A stretch of DNA of 64,000 bases. Origin: Bradyrhizobium sp. BR 10289. GTDB taxonomy: Bacteria > Pseudomonadota > Alphaproteobacteria > Rhizobiales > Xanthobacteraceae. The notes beneath the pieces were generated by a model that searched no databases, was not told the DNA's origin, and saw only the letters and a list, made by a program, of their open reading frames with translations. Below, piece after piece: positions 1 to 8,947 of this stretch (position 1 is the stretch's first letter; every line of letters begins with the position of its first letter). The translations under genes and the position numbers were made by a program. The stretch covers positions 100,247 to 164,246 of the forward strand of contig NZ_JACOFR010000017.1 of NCBI RefSeq assembly GCF_019455385.1, written 5' to 3'.

Positions 1-614
1 CCTATGAGATCGAGCGCATCGGCCGCGTCGCCTTCGAGCTTGCCCGGAAGCGCAAGAACAAGGTGACGTCGATGGAGAAGCGCAACGTCATGAAGTCGGG
101 CGTGCTCTGGAACGAGGTCATGACTCAGGTCCACAAGCGCGAATATCCCGATGTCACGCTCGAGCATCAGCTGGCCGATTCCGGCGGCATGATGCTGGTG
201 AAATGGCCGAAGCAGTTCGACGTCATCGTCACCGACAATCTGTTCGGCGACATGCTGTCCGACATCGCGGCGATGCTGACCGGCTCGCTCGGCATGCTGC
301 CCTCGGCCTCGCTCGGCGAAGTCGATGCGAAGAGCAAAAAGCGCAAGGCGCTGTACGAGCCCGTGCACGGCTCGGCCCCTGACATTGCCGGCAAGGGGCT
401 CGCCAATCCCATTGCGATGATCTCGTCCTTCGGCATGGCGCTGCGCTATTCCTTCGACATGGGCGATCTCGCCGACAAGGTCGACGCCGCGATCGCTGCG
501 GTGCTCGCCAGTGGCCTGCGCACCGCCGACATCAAGTCGGAAGGGACGACCGCTGCCTCGACCACGCAGATGGGCGAAGCGATTCTGAAGGAATTGCAGA
601 AGCTGCACGCGTAG
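1..614 (+). CDS. leuB: 3-isopropylmalate dehydrogenase, C-terminal part
   Basis: Catalyses the NAD-dependent oxidative decarboxylation of 3-isopropylmalate in leucine biosynthesis (cytosolic). The 5' end lies outside the window; the reading frame is open from base 3. The visible part carries the isocitrate/isopropylmalate dehydrogenase signature, with the Mg-binding stretch DNLFGDMLSD followed by LTGSLGMLPSASLG, and the adenine-binding loop YEPVHGSAPDIAGKG. The C-terminus is complete, ending at a TAG. leuC and leuD lie farther along on the opposite strand, so the pathway genes are not one operon here. A palindromic repeat follows the stop within 20 bases. Identification is firm; only the length is partial. 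Confidence 0.97.
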   Translation, partial: YEIERIGRVAFELARKRKNKVTSMEKRNVMKSGVLWNEVMTQVHKREYPDVTLEHQLADSGGMMLVKWPKQFDVIVTDNLFGDMLSDIAAMLTGSLGMLPSASLGEVDAKSKKRKALYEPVHGSAPDIAGKGLANPIAMISSFGMALRYSFDMGDLADKVDAAIAAVLASGLRTADIKSEGTTAASTTQMGEAILKELQKLHA

Positions 615-630
615 CGGCAAACACAGCTCT

Positions 631-727
631 CGTAGGGTGGGCAAAGCGCAAGCGTGCCCACGCTTCATCGCTGTTGGAGAGAGATGGTGGGCACGGCGCT
701 CCGCGCCTTTGCCCACCCTACGGCACC
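631..727. repeat. Intergenic palindromic repeat, family A copy 1
   Basis: Imperfect inverted repeat. The left arm begins CGTAGGGTGGGCAAAGCG and the right arm ends CTTTGCCCACCCTACGGCACC-like, with nested short arms (GTGCCCAC / GTGGGCAC). It fills the gap between leuB and the acyltransferase. The same arms recur at 40310-40411 and, diverged, at 3968-4060. Confidence 0.85.
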
Positions 728-746
728 TGCTCTCGGAGTTACTTTC

Positions 747-1385
747 ATGGATGCCTCACCCCGCCCCAAGATCGCGGAAACCTTCATCCATGAAACGGTG
801 CGTCAGCGCGAAGCGCAGATCGGGCGGCGCTGCGAGATCCTGAGCCACACCCGCATCGAATACGCCTCGCTCGGCGACTACTCCTATCTCGGCGAGCACT
901 GCGATGTCGCCGACGCGACCATCGGCAAATTCACCGCCATCGCCAATGCGGTGCGGATCGGCGCGCCCAACCATCCGATGGGCCGCGCCTCGCAGCATCG
1001 CTTCACTTACGTCCCCGAATATTATGAGGCGAGCGCGAGCCGTGACCGCGACTTCTTCGCAGGAAGGCGCGGCGATCGCGTCATCGTCGGCAATGATGTC
1101 TGGATCGGCCACGCCGCGATCCTGTTGCCCGGGGTCACGGTCGGCGACGGCGCGGTGATCGGCGCGGGCGCGGTGGTCAGCCGCGATGTCGCGCCCTACA
1201 CCATCGTCGGTGGCGTTCCCGCGCGCGCCATCCGCACGCGCTTCGATGACGCCGTCGCGGCCAGCCTGCGCCGCATCGCCTGGTGGGATTGGCCGGACGA
1301 ACTGATCTTCGAGCGCCTCGCCGATTTCCGCTCCGAGGCGATCGAGGAGTTTTGCCGGCGTTACGATCCGGCCGCCAATTCGTAG
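747..1385 (+). CDS. Left-handed beta-helix (hexapeptide) acyltransferase, phosphonate-metabolism type
   Basis: A 212-residue trimeric-type acyltransferase built of hexapeptide repeats. Residues about 20-75 hold an imperfect beta-helix (IGRRCEIL, YASLGDYSYLGEHCDV, ATIGKFTAIAN), and the C-terminal coil reads VIVGNDVWIGHAAILLPGVT then GAVVSRDVAPYTIVGGVPAR. The NHPMGRASQHRFTY segment is typical of the phosphonate-associated hexapeptide transferases and of xenobiotic acetyltransferases. The ATG at 747 is chosen because GGAG lies eight bases upstream; longer in-frame starts would run through the preceding palindromic repeat. No phn genes are adjacent, so the acceptor substrate is unknown. A hairpin terminator follows. 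Confidence 0.85.
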   Translation: MDASPRPKIAETFIHETVRQREAQIGRRCEILSHTRIEYASLGDYSYLGEHCDVADATIGKFTAIANAVRIGAPNHPMGRASQHRFTYVPEYYEASASRDRDFFAGRRGDRVIVGNDVWIGHAAILLPGVTVGDGAVIGAGAVVSRDVAPYTIVGGVPARAIRTRFDDAVAASLRRIAWWDWPDELIFERLADFRSEAIEEFCRRYDPAANS

Positions 1386-1407
1386 ATCGAACTCATCTCG
1401 CAAAAAC

Positions 1408-1434
1408 AAAAGGCCGGCCGCGAGCCCGGCCTTT
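1408..1434. terminator. Bidirectional intrinsic terminator
   Basis: Stem AAAGGCCGG / CCGGCCTTT, flanked by A-rich bases on the left. It lies between the convergent acyltransferase gene and the minus-strand secreted protein gene, so it can serve both strands. Confidence 0.75.
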
Positions 1435-1456
1435 CGATTCAGTCGTTAAGCCCCGC

Positions 1457-1855
1457 TCAGTACAGCGGGAAATTCTGCGGATAGCCGCCGAGATCGGCCG
1501 GCGTGGGGAGCGGCTGGCGGTCGATCGGGCGGTTGTTGTTCTCGCGCGCGAAGGACGGATAGCCCACCGCCGGCGGGAAGGCGTAGTCGGTGAACTTGCG
1601 GTCGCCCGGATTGACCTCGGTGCCGCCATCGAGCCAGGAACGCTTGCTCACATAGAGGCGGGTGCGGCCCTGCTGATAGACCGCGTTGGGGCCGCTCGGG
1701 CCGTAATAGGGCCGGCCGCGATCGTCATAGCGCTTGGGCTTGGTGTCGGCCGAAGCCGGCGTCGCGAAGGCGATCGCAATCGCGGCCCCCGCCGCAAGCA
1801 GCGTCGCCAATTTGTTCGCGACCAACTTGTTAACACCAGCAAATGTCGAGCTCAT
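1457..1855 (-). CDS. Hypothetical secreted protein
   Basis: A 132-residue protein of unrecognised function. An N-terminal signal peptide is visible (Lys-containing n-region, hydrophobic LATLLAAGAAIAIAFA, cleavage after PASA). The mature part is short and rich in Tyr, Pro, Arg and Asn (for example RYDDRGRPYYGPSGPN and ARENNNRPIDRQPLP), with no obvious catalytic motif. The ATG at 1855 is preceded by AAGGGG five bases upstream; a GTG lies immediately before it in frame. It probably acts in the periplasm. It stands alone between two converging or unrelated genes. Confidence 0.7.
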   Translation of the reverse strand: MSSTFAGVNKLVANKLATLLAAGAAIAIAFATPASADTKPKRYDDRGRPYYGPSGPNAVYQQGRTRLYVSKRSWLDGGTEVNPGDRKFTDYAFPPAVGYPSFARENNNRPIDRQPLPTPADLGGYPQNFPLY

Positions 1856-2024
1856 CACGTCCCCTTCGGCGGCAAGCCGCCAGTCGATTTCGCCCCCATA
1901 CTAGCCCGGCCGGGGTGGCCGCAACTAGGTCTATTGGGTCACACCAAGGGGGAATAATCGTGCGCGCCGGCAAAAGTTGCATGGATACCAGCGACTTGAG
2001 CCTGATGCAGAGGCTTGAGGCAGA

Positions 2025-2810
2025 TCAAAGCGTCCCGCGCAATTGCGCGTTGGCGGCGCCCATCAGCCAGTCCGGCGCGCTGGAAGCGGAGCAGGGTTGG
2101 CGCTTGAGCTCGGCGCGGGCGAACCATTCGGCCAGCTTCGGCTCGTTGCCCGAGGCGAGCTGGGTCAGCCGGTTCAGCGTGCAGGCGACCGCCGCGCGCT
2201 GGGCGGGCATTGTATCGCCCTGGCAGGAGAAGCCGGAGATCTGCAGCGCCGGCTCCTCGCTGCGCTTGAGATAGCCGAGGCAGGACGGCGTCCCCGCCGT
2301 GCCGGTCGGCCGGAACAGGGCGACGGGGCCGAATTTGGTGTCGATCAGGCCGGCCTGCTCGAGCCCGGCCGAGGTGCTGAGCCCCATGCGGACGGCAAGG
2401 CCCTCGGTTGCCGGGCGGGTCACGTCGAATTCGCCGCCTTGCCGGTAAATCTCGAGCTCGGCCAGCGGCTTGTCCGCCTCACTCGTCCAGCGCAGCACGT
2501 CCCTGCGGCCGCCCTCGGGGTGCCGGAAGATGATATAAGAGGCTGTTTTCTCGGATGAATCGAGCCGGCTGACGGCGAAGGCCGGATGCGAGCGGGAGGC
2601 TTGGCTCCAGCCCGGCTTTTCCGCCGGCTCGTCGTCGCGCAAGGCAGGCAGCTGGTCGAGGCCGGCAAGACCCAGGATGGCAAACAGCACCAGGGCCCCT
2701 ACATAGGCGAACAGGCGGGCCAGCGTGCCGACCACCTCGTCGGCGAAATTGGCAAGCGCCAGATGGATCTGGGTGGGGCTAACGGCCGTGCTGGCCTCAG
2801 GCGACTGCAT
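2025..2810 (-). CDS. Hypothetical protein with one membrane segment
   Basis: A 261-residue protein whose function is not recognised. Residues about 32-50 form one transmembrane helix (LFAYVGALVLFAILGLAGL). A short cytoplasmic N-terminus precedes it and about 200 residues, presumably periplasmic, follow. The soluble part contains three to four cysteines (PSCLGYL, GFSCQGD, AVACTLN) that could form disulfides, and the segment FGPVALFRP. Codon use matches neighbouring core genes and there is no sign of transfer. It is divergent from asd, with about 115 bases between the starts. A role in envelope function is only an inference from topology. Confidence 0.7.
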   Translation of the reverse strand: MQSPEASTAVSPTQIHLALANFADEVVGTLARLFAYVGALVLFAILGLAGLDQLPALRDDEPAEKPGWSQASRSHPAFAVSRLDSSEKTASYIIFRHPEGGRRDVLRWTSEADKPLAELEIYRQGGEFDVTRPATEGLAVRMGLSTSAGLEQAGLIDTKFGPVALFRPTGTAGTPSCLGYLKRSEEPALQISGFSCQGDTMPAQRAAVACTLNRLTQLASGNEPKLAEWFARAELKRQPCSASSAPDWLMGAANAQLRGTL

Positions 2811-2926
2811 CCACGGCCTTCAGGCATGGTCCAACGTTGTCTTGAGGCCGGTTCTCGCATAGAAGCGCTGCTCTTCCTGTTTAAGCGTCAGCTTCGGGAA
2901 CGGGCTTTTTCATCGGAGAGTGAACG

Positions 2927-3961
2927 ATGGGTTACAAAGTCGCAGTCGTCGGCGCGACCGGCAATGTCGGACGGGAAATGCTGGGCATCCTCGATGAGCG
3001 CAAATTCCCCGCGGACGAGGTCGTGGCCCTGGCGTCACGCCGCAGCGTCGGCGTCGAGGTCTCCTATGGCGACCGGACCCTGAAGTGCAAGGCGCTCGAG
3101 CACTACGATTTCTCCGACGTCGACATCTGCCTGATGTCGGCCGGTGGCGCAGTGTCGAAGGAATGGTCGCCGCAGATCGGCGCCGCCGGTGCCGTCGTGA
3201 TCGACAACTCCTCGGCCTGGCGGATGGATCCGGACGTGCCGCTGATCGTGCCCGAAGTTAACGCGGCTGCGACCGAGGGCTTCAAGAAGAAGAACATCAT
3301 CGCCAACCCGAACTGCTCGACCGCGCAGCTCGTGGTGGCGCTGAAGCCGCTGCACGACAAGGCGACCATCAAGCGCGTCGTGGTCTCGACCTATCAATCG
3401 GTGTCGGGCGCGGGCAAGGACGCGATGGACGAATTGTTCTCGCAGACCAAGGCCGTCTACACCAACGACGAGCTGGTCGCGAAGAAGTTTCCGAAGCGCA
3501 TCGCCTTCAACGTCATTCCCCACATCGACGTCTTCATGGAAGACGGCTTCACCAAGGAAGAGTGGAAGATGATGGCGGAGACCAAGAAGATCCTCGATCC
3601 CAAGATCAAGCTCACCGCCACCTGCGTGCGCGTGCCTGTCTTCGTCGGCCATTCCGAGGCCGTCAATATCGAGTTCGAGAACCCGATCAGCGCGGACGAA
3701 GCGCGCGACATCCTGCGCAAGGCGCCCGGCTGCCTCGTCATCGACAAGCAGGAGCCCGGCGGCTACGCCACGCCGTATGAAGCGGCCGGCGAGGATGCCA
3801 CCTATATCAGCCGTATCCGCGAGGACGCGACGGTCGAGAACGGTCTCGTGCTCTGGTGCGTGTCCGACAATTTGCGCAAGGGCGCAGCGCTGAATGCGAT
3901 CCAGATCGCGGAGGTGCTGATCAACCGCAAGCTGATTGCTGCGAAGAAGCAGGCGGCGTAA
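2927..3961 (+). CDS. asd: Aspartate-semialdehyde dehydrogenase
   Basis: Reduces L-aspartyl-4-phosphate to L-aspartate 4-semialdehyde with NADPH, the branch-point step to lysine/diaminopimelate, threonine and methionine (cytosol). The 344-residue length is normal. The N-terminal Rossmann motif is VVGATGNVGREML (residues 7-19). The catalytic cysteine is C130 in NPNCSTAQ, and the histidine region VFVGHSEAV follows in the C-terminal domain. The ATG at 2927 has GGAGAG at good spacing. It is a single gene, followed by a palindromic repeat. dapF, a later step of the same lysine branch, is at 26340. Confidence 0.97.
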   Translation: MGYKVAVVGATGNVGREMLGILDERKFPADEVVALASRRSVGVEVSYGDRTLKCKALEHYDFSDVDICLMSAGGAVSKEWSPQIGAAGAVVIDNSSAWRMDPDVPLIVPEVNAAATEGFKKKNIIANPNCSTAQLVVALKPLHDKATIKRVVVSTYQSVSGAGKDAMDELFSQTKAVYTNDELVAKKFPKRIAFNVIPHIDVFMEDGFTKEEWKMMAETKKILDPKIKLTATCVRVPVFVGHSEAVNIEFENPISADEARDILRKAPGCLVIDKQEPGGYATPYEAAGEDATYISRIREDATVENGLVLWCVSDNLRKGAALNAIQIAEVLINRKLIAAKKQAA

Positions 3962-3967
3962 CAAAGA

Positions 3968-4060
3968 GCGTAGGGTGGATTAGCCGAAGGCGTAATGCAC
4001 CTCTTCTGTCTCTGCGGACGCGGACAGTGGCGGATTACGCTTCGCTGATCCGCCCTACGC
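3968..4060. repeat. Intergenic palindromic repeat, family A variant
   Basis: Outer arms GCGTAGGGTGGATTAGC and GCTGATCCGCCCTACGC pair at 15 of 17 positions. An inner pair (GAAGGCGTAAT / ATTACGCTTC) gives a nested hairpin. It shares the GTAGGGTGG core with the copies at 631 and 40310. Confidence 0.8.
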
Positions 4061-4242
4061 GCAAAGGACCTCCCTTCTGGAGGCGCCGCCTGCTGCGCCG
4101 ACATGTCGCGCAAGTCCGCCATTTTTGCTCCACACCCCCGATTGCATGGACGCCTCCGCTGGATCACAATTAGTGGTTGCGTGAGCGCGCGGGTGATATT
4201 GCCGCCCGGAGCCGTCCCGCTTTTAAAACAAGGGGGTATTGC

Positions 4243-6405
4243 ATGCCGACCAGGGTCCTTTTCGACCGCAAATTCGACGCACGTCCGGATCGCTTCGATT
4301 TTCGTGACCTGCCCTATCGCGCGCGGCTGGTGAGCCTGCCGCAGGCCTATCCGTCCCAGCAGCTGATCGATCGCTGGTTCGGGGTTTATCGCCACGCCGA
4401 CATGGTTCTCGATCAGGGGCAGGAGGGATCCTGCACCGGGTTCGGCCTCGCCGCGGTCGTGAACTATCTCAAATGGGAGCTGGAGAACACCGACCCGATC
4501 GCCGCCGACAACCCGCAGGCCGTCAAGCCGATCGCCAAGCGAAGTGCGCGGATGCTGTACCAGAACGCGCGTCTCTATGACGAATGGAAGGGCGAGGATT
4601 ACGAAGGCTCGAGCTGTCGCGGTGCCATGAAGGGATTTCACAAGCATGGCGTTTGCGGCGTGGACTTCTGGCCGAACTTCGAGAAGCGGCAGAAGCCCGG
4701 ACTGCCCAAAAGCGGATGGGATACGGACGCGCCGCTCACACCGCTCGGGGCCTATTATCGCATCGATGGAAAATCCATTGTCGACATGCAGTCGGCGATC
4801 TACGAAACGCACGCGATCTACGTCTCCGCCGACGTCCATGATGGCTGGGACCGCGTTCGCAAGAACTGCAAGACGCTCGGCGCGGCGCTCATTCTGCCTC
4901 CAAACAAGCCCAATGATGTCGGCGGCCACGCCTTCGCGCTGGTCGGCTACACCTCGGATGGCTTCATCGTGCAGAACTCGTGGGGGCCCGATTGGGGCTT
5001 CCACGGATTTGGCCTGCTGCCTTATCAGGACTGGACCCGCTACGGGACCGATGCGTGGGCACTGACACTGGGCGCCCCCATGAGCGTCATCCTGCCGCCG
5101 ATCAAGGGCAAGACGGGCTCGGCCGGCAAAGGCGCGGCTAAAAAGGCTGCAACGCCGGTCGGGCATCGCTTCGCCAGCCCGGCGATGCGGACCGATCTGT
5201 CGCTGGACGAGCGGCTGCGCCAGCGGGCGATCCTTCGCTCCGAGGCGGCCGCCGACGAGAGCGCGGTTTCCCCCTGGATCCATGGCGAGGAAGCCGAGCA
5301 CATCATCTTCATCGGGCACAACGGCAGTGCCGAGCGCGAGCTGGTCGAGGCGGGCTCCGGCGACGATGCCGTCGCCCATGTCGTCCAGAAATGCCTGGAC
5401 CGGGTCGCTGCGGAGGGATTCACCGATCTGGCCATCATTGTTCACGGCGGGCTGAACAGCCGCGAGGACGGTATCGCCAGGGCGCGGGTGCTCGGCCCGT
5501 GGTTCGAGGCCAATCGCGTCATGCCGATCTTCGTGGTGTGGCAGACCGGCCTGCTGGAATCGGCCGGCGATATCCTGAAGTCCGCCGTGGACAAGCTGGT
5601 GGCGCCGTCGGCAGCGGACAAGGGCTGGCTGCGCAGCAAGATCGACGAGGTCAAGGATCGTGCCTTCGAGGTGTTCGCGCGCGATGCTGGCGTCAAGGCG
5701 ATCTGGGAGAACATGAAATTCAGGGCCGCCGGCGCGAGCGGTACCGGCGGCGGCCTTGCCGTCGCGGCGCGGGAGCTCGAGCGCGGGCTCGGCGCGATGA
5801 CCAGGAGCCAGCGGCCGCAGATTCACCTGATCGGACATTCCGCCGGCGCCATCATGCAGGGATATTTCCTGGCGCCGATGAAGGCCCGCGGGCTGAAGGC
5901 CACCTCGATCCATCTCTGGGCGCCGGCCTGCACCGTCGCCTTTGCCACCGACAAATACGGCAGCGCCTTCGCCGACAAGGTCGCCGATCCCAAGACGACG
6001 TTCGTCGACGTGCTCAGCGACGCCAACGAGACCAGCGACCCATGCGTCCCTGCGCTCTACTCCAAATCGCTTCTGTATCTGGTTTCGCGGGCGCTCGAGC
6101 CCGACCACAAGACCCCGATCCTGGGATTGCAGAAGGTCTGGCGGAATTGGCGGGCGGACGACGACACCTTCATGTCGGGCTCGGACAGGATCTTGGACAA
6201 ATGGTTCGATGTGGGCTCGGACGTCGTCCTCGATCCGGCGATCAGCGACACCGAAGTCCCGACGCGTCGCGAGCCGAAGAAGGACGAAACGATCCCCGCC
6301 AATCACGGCTCTTTCGACAACAATCTCGACGTCGTGAACCGCGCCATCAGCCGCATCATCGGTACCCGGCGCCTCAAGCCGGTCACCGACCTGCAAGGCT
6401 TCTAG
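4243..6405 (+). CDS. Papain-like (C1) peptidase fused to an alpha/beta hydrolase domain
   Basis: A 720-residue two-domain protein. Residues about 1-280 are a papain-fold domain. The N-terminus is RPDRFDFRDLPY-like, the nucleophile is C64 in DQGQEGSCTGFG, the histidine is H229 in GGHAFALVGY, and the Asn is N245 in QNSWGPDWG, so the full catalytic triad is present. A Lys/Ala linker (about 285-310) leads to a second half with HGGLNS (about 405) and the nucleophile-elbow motif GHSAG (S533), consistent with an esterase or lipase-like alpha/beta hydrolase. No signal peptide is evident. The ATG at 4243 is supported by AGGGGG upstream. It stands alone, with repeats on both sides. Substrates are unknown; the pairing of the two domains is uncommon in my knowledge. 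Confidence 0.85.
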   Translation: MPTRVLFDRKFDARPDRFDFRDLPYRARLVSLPQAYPSQQLIDRWFGVYRHADMVLDQGQEGSCTGFGLAAVVNYLKWELENTDPIAADNPQAVKPIAKRSARMLYQNARLYDEWKGEDYEGSSCRGAMKGFHKHGVCGVDFWPNFEKRQKPGLPKSGWDTDAPLTPLGAYYRIDGKSIVDMQSAIYETHAIYVSADVHDGWDRVRKNCKTLGAALILPPNKPNDVGGHAFALVGYTSDGFIVQNSWGPDWGFHGFGLLPYQDWTRYGTDAWALTLGAPMSVILPPIKGKTGSAGKGAAKKAATPVGHRFASPAMRTDLSLDERLRQRAILRSEAAADESAVSPWIHGEEAEHIIFIGHNGSAERELVEAGSGDDAVAHVVQKCLDRVAAEGFTDLAIIVHGGLNSREDGIARARVLGPWFEANRVMPIFVVWQTGLLESAGDILKSAVDKLVAPSAADKGWLRSKIDEVKDRAFEVFARDAGVKAIWENMKFRAAGASGTGGGLAVAARELERGLGAMTRSQRPQIHLIGHSAGAIMQGYFLAPMKARGLKATSIHLWAPACTVAFATDKYGSAFADKVADPKTTFVDVLSDANETSDPCVPALYSKSLLYLVSRALEPDHKTPILGLQKVWRNWRADDDTFMSGSDRILDKWFDVGSDVVLDPAISDTEVPTRREPKKDETIPANHGSFDNNLDVVNRAISRIIGTRRLKPVTDLQGF

Positions 6406-6443
6406 AGCGCTATGAAGTCAGGTTCGATCGGCATACGAGGTCT

Positions 6444-6462
6444 CCTCTCCCCACGGGAGAGG
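6444..6462. other. Short perfect hairpin after the peptidase/hydrolase gene
   Basis: CCTCTCCC / GGGAGAGG with a three-base loop, about 40 bases after the stop codon. There is no T-tract, so a terminator role is uncertain. It resembles one half of the repeat between ccmA and ccmB near 34.7 kb. Confidence 0.45.
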
Positions 6463-6529
6463 TGATCAGAGTTCTCGGTTCGCACCGATGCAATCAAACT
6501 CATCCTGCTTGAGGCGGGATCGTTAGAAG

Positions 6530-7180
6530 CTAGACCGGCGGCGCGGCCGTGACGCTCTTGAATTCCTTGCTCGCCTTGTCGAGCACGAACAGCGACCCCT
6601 CCGCGACCCCGAAATAGGCGCCGTGGGTCTGCATCTGGCCGGCATCCACGGCCTTGCGCACGAACGGGAACGTCATCAGGTTTTCCAGGCTGCGGAACAC
6701 CGCGGCCTTCTCGATGCGCTCGACGAACTGCGCCATGGTCTCGTGGTCGCGCTGCTCGACCACCTCGCCCGGCTTGATGAACATCTGCATCCATTTGCCG
6801 ATGAAGTCGCCGGGCGTGAGCGGCTCGATCTTGTCGACGAAGGCGCGGATGCCGCCGCATTGCGCGTGGCCGAGCACGACGATGTGCTTCACCTTCAGCA
6901 CCGTCACGGCATATTCCAGCGCGGCCGAGACGCCGTGCGCGTTGCCGTCGGGCTGATACACCGGAACCAGATTGGCGATGTTGCGGACCACGAACAATTC
7001 GCCTGGGCCGACGTCGAAGATCACCTCGGGCGAGACGCGGCTGTCGCAACAGCCGATCACCATCACTTCCGGTGACTGTCCCTTCACCGAGAGCTCGCGA
7101 AAGCGGGTCTGCTCGGTCGGCAGCCGCTGGGTGGCGAAGGCCTGGTAGCCTTCCAGCAAATGCTTCGGAAATGTGATCAT
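6530..7180 (-). CDS. Beta-class carbonic anhydrase
   Basis: Interconverts CO2 and bicarbonate, supplying bicarbonate to carboxylases and helping pH balance. Zinc ligands and the catalytic dyad are present: C44 and D46-x-R48 in CCDSR, then H105 and C108 in GHAQCGG. The 216-residue length fits the family. No signal peptide is seen, so it is probably cytoplasmic. It is divergent from the CitE-like gene, with about 110 bases between starts. The promoter is presumably in that gap, but no clear motif was picked out. Confidence 0.95.
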   Translation of the reverse strand: MITFPKHLLEGYQAFATQRLPTEQTRFRELSVKGQSPEVMVIGCCDSRVSPEVIFDVGPGELFVVRNIANLVPVYQPDGNAHGVSAALEYAVTVLKVKHIVVLGHAQCGGIRAFVDKIEPLTPGDFIGKWMQMFIKPGEVVEQRDHETMAQFVERIEKAAVFRSLENLMTFPFVRKAVDAGQMQTHGAYFGVAEGSLFVLDKASKEFKSVTAAPPV

Positions 7181-7292
7181 GGGCTATGCCTAACCATAGA
7201 GCCGCGAAACGAACAAGCCTTTCGGACAGGCATGCCAGATGCTATCGGCTTCGGGAAGAGCCAGAGACGAGGAAACCGGAAGGACCATCAGC

Positions 7293-8174
7293 ATGACCCG
7301 CCCGCGCCGCAGCCATCTGTTCATGCCCGGCTCCAACCCCCGCGCGCTGGAAAAGGCCAAGAATCTCGCCGCCGACGGCCTGATCCTCGATCTGGAGGAT
7401 TCCGTCGCCCCCGACCTCAAGGGAGTGGCGCGTGACGGCATCGCCACCGCGATCGCGGAGAAAGGGTTCGGCAAGCGCGAGATCCTGATCCGCACCAACG
7501 GCCTCGATACGCCCTGGTGGGCCGATGACGTTGCAATGGCCGCAAAGGCCTCGCCGGACGGCATCCTGGTTCCAAAAGTTTCAAGCGTCGAAGATCTCCA
7601 GACCATCGGCCACCATCTCGCCGAACTCGGCGCCGCGCCGACCGTGAAAGTCTGGGCGATGATCGAGACCGCGCGGGCCGTGCTGCATGCCGAGGAACTG
7701 GCGACGGCCGGACGCGATCCGAAGACGCGGCTGTCGGGCTTCGTGTTCGGTCCCAACGACATCTCGCGCGAGACCCGCATCAGGATGCTGCCCGGCCGCG
7801 CCGCGATGCTGCCGATGATCACCCACTGCATCCTGGCGACGCGCGCCGCCGGCCTCGAGATCCTCGATGGTCCCTACAGCGACATCGCCAACCCCGATGG
7901 TTTCGCCACCGAATGCGCGCAGGGCCGCGACCTCGGCTTCGACGGCAAGACGCTGATCCATCCCTCGCAGATCGAGGCCTGCAACGCCATCTTCACACCG
8001 CCCGAGGAAGAAGTCGCGCGCGCCCGAAAAATCATCGCGGCGTTCGAGCTGCCGGAGAACGTCTCGCGCGGCGCGATCCGCCTCGATGGCGCGATGGTCG
8101 AGCGCCTGCACGCCGACATGGCGCGGCGGACGATCGCAATCGCGGATGCGATCGCGGCGATGGGGAAGGGCTGA
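7293..8174 (+). CDS. HpcH/HpaI aldolase / citrate lyase beta-like (CoA ester lyase)
   Basis: A 293-residue TIM-barrel enzyme of the CitE / malyl-CoA lyase superfamily, which cleaves or hydrolyses CoA esters with Mg. Visible features are HLFMPGSNPRALEKA, the metal-binding acidic stretch LILDLEDSV, KVSSVEDL, WAMIETARAV, and the C-terminal GFDGKTLIHPSQ. The start ATG at 7293 has an AGGA at about nine bases. It is not next to citF, meaB or glyoxylate genes, so the exact substrate (malyl-CoA, methylmalyl-CoA or citramalyl-CoA) cannot be told from context. Confidence 0.88.
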   Translation: MTRPRRSHLFMPGSNPRALEKAKNLAADGLILDLEDSVAPDLKGVARDGIATAIAEKGFGKREILIRTNGLDTPWWADDVAMAAKASPDGILVPKVSSVEDLQTIGHHLAELGAAPTVKVWAMIETARAVLHAEELATAGRDPKTRLSGFVFGPNDISRETRIRMLPGRAAMLPMITHCILATRAAGLEILDGPYSDIANPDGFATECAQGRDLGFDGKTLIHPSQIEACNAIFTPPEEEVARARKIIAAFELPENVSRGAIRLDGAMVERLHADMARRTIAIADAIAAMGKG

Positions 8175-8182
8175 GGCGGACC

Positions 8183-8830
8183 TCACCGTTTCCCGTCGAA
8201 GGCCAGCTTCAGCGCGAGGCTGCCGAATACGGTTGCCAGCAAATACTGAGGCCAGCGACCAAGCTTGCTATTCCCAAAGAACCTTGTGCCGACGCGGCTT
8301 GCGAGCACGATGACCACCCCGTTCACGATGAGCCCGATTGCGTTGAGCACCGTCGCCAGAATCATCACTTGCAGCGCGACTGATCCGGCTTCGGTTCGGA
8401 CGAACTGGGGAAAAAGGGCGAGTACGAACAGGGCCATCTTCGGATTGAGCAAGTTCGTGAGGAGTCCTTGTCGAAATACGACCAGTGTGGAGCGGCGTCG
8501 GTTTTCGCCGGCCGGCAGAGCGAGCAGTTGATTCGAACGAAGTGCCTGCGACGCCAGGAACAACAAGTAAGCGGCGCCCGCATAGCGGACAGCGTCGTAG
8601 GCGAGCGGGACCAGCAGGAATAACTCGGAGAGGCCGAAGGCCGCGGCCAATGCGTGGCAATAGGTGCCGGCCTGTATCCCCGCGAGTGTTGCAAATCCCG
8701 CGGAGCGCCCCTGCGCGACGCTGCGACTTGCGATCAGCAGCATATCCGGCCCCGGCGTCGCGGTCAGAGCCAGGCACGCTAACGAAAACAATAGGAGCGC
8801 ATGCAGATCGAGCATGTCAGGGTTCACCAT
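8183..8830 (-). CDS. LysE/RhtB family amino-acid exporter
   Basis: A 215-residue inner-membrane protein with about six hydrophobic helices. The family motif TPGPDMLLIASRSVAQGRSAG lies near the N-terminus, followed by GIQAGTYCHALAAAFGLSEL. The family exports amino acids such as lysine, threonine or homoserine lactone; the substrate here is not deducible. An alternative ATG lies 15 bases downstream and neither start has a strong ribosome-binding site. It converges on the CitE-like gene with only eight bases between the stop codons. Confidence 0.9.
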   Translation of the reverse strand: MVNPDMLDLHALLLFSLACLALTATPGPDMLLIASRSVAQGRSAGFATLAGIQAGTYCHALAAAFGLSELFLLVPLAYDAVRYAGAAYLLFLASQALRSNQLLALPAGENRRRSTLVVFRQGLLTNLLNPKMALFVLALFPQFVRTEAGSVALQVMILATVLNAIGLIVNGVVIVLASRVGTRFFGNSKLGRWPQYLLATVFGSLALKLAFDGKR

Positions 8831-8947
8831 CCGAATCGAGCGATGGTGAAGCTACAGGCAAGAGTGCAGGCTGTCTCGTGTCAGGCCTGCAGGAAGCCTG
8901 TCATGGTGCCACTATCAGTGCTCCAGCAGCGACTGTCCGCAGCCGCC

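Noticed and set aside
3802..6396. Minus-strand open frame of 864 codons opposite asd and the peptidase/hydrolase
   Set aside because: It crosses two well-supported plus-strand genes and the intergenic repeat, and encodes no recognisable motif.
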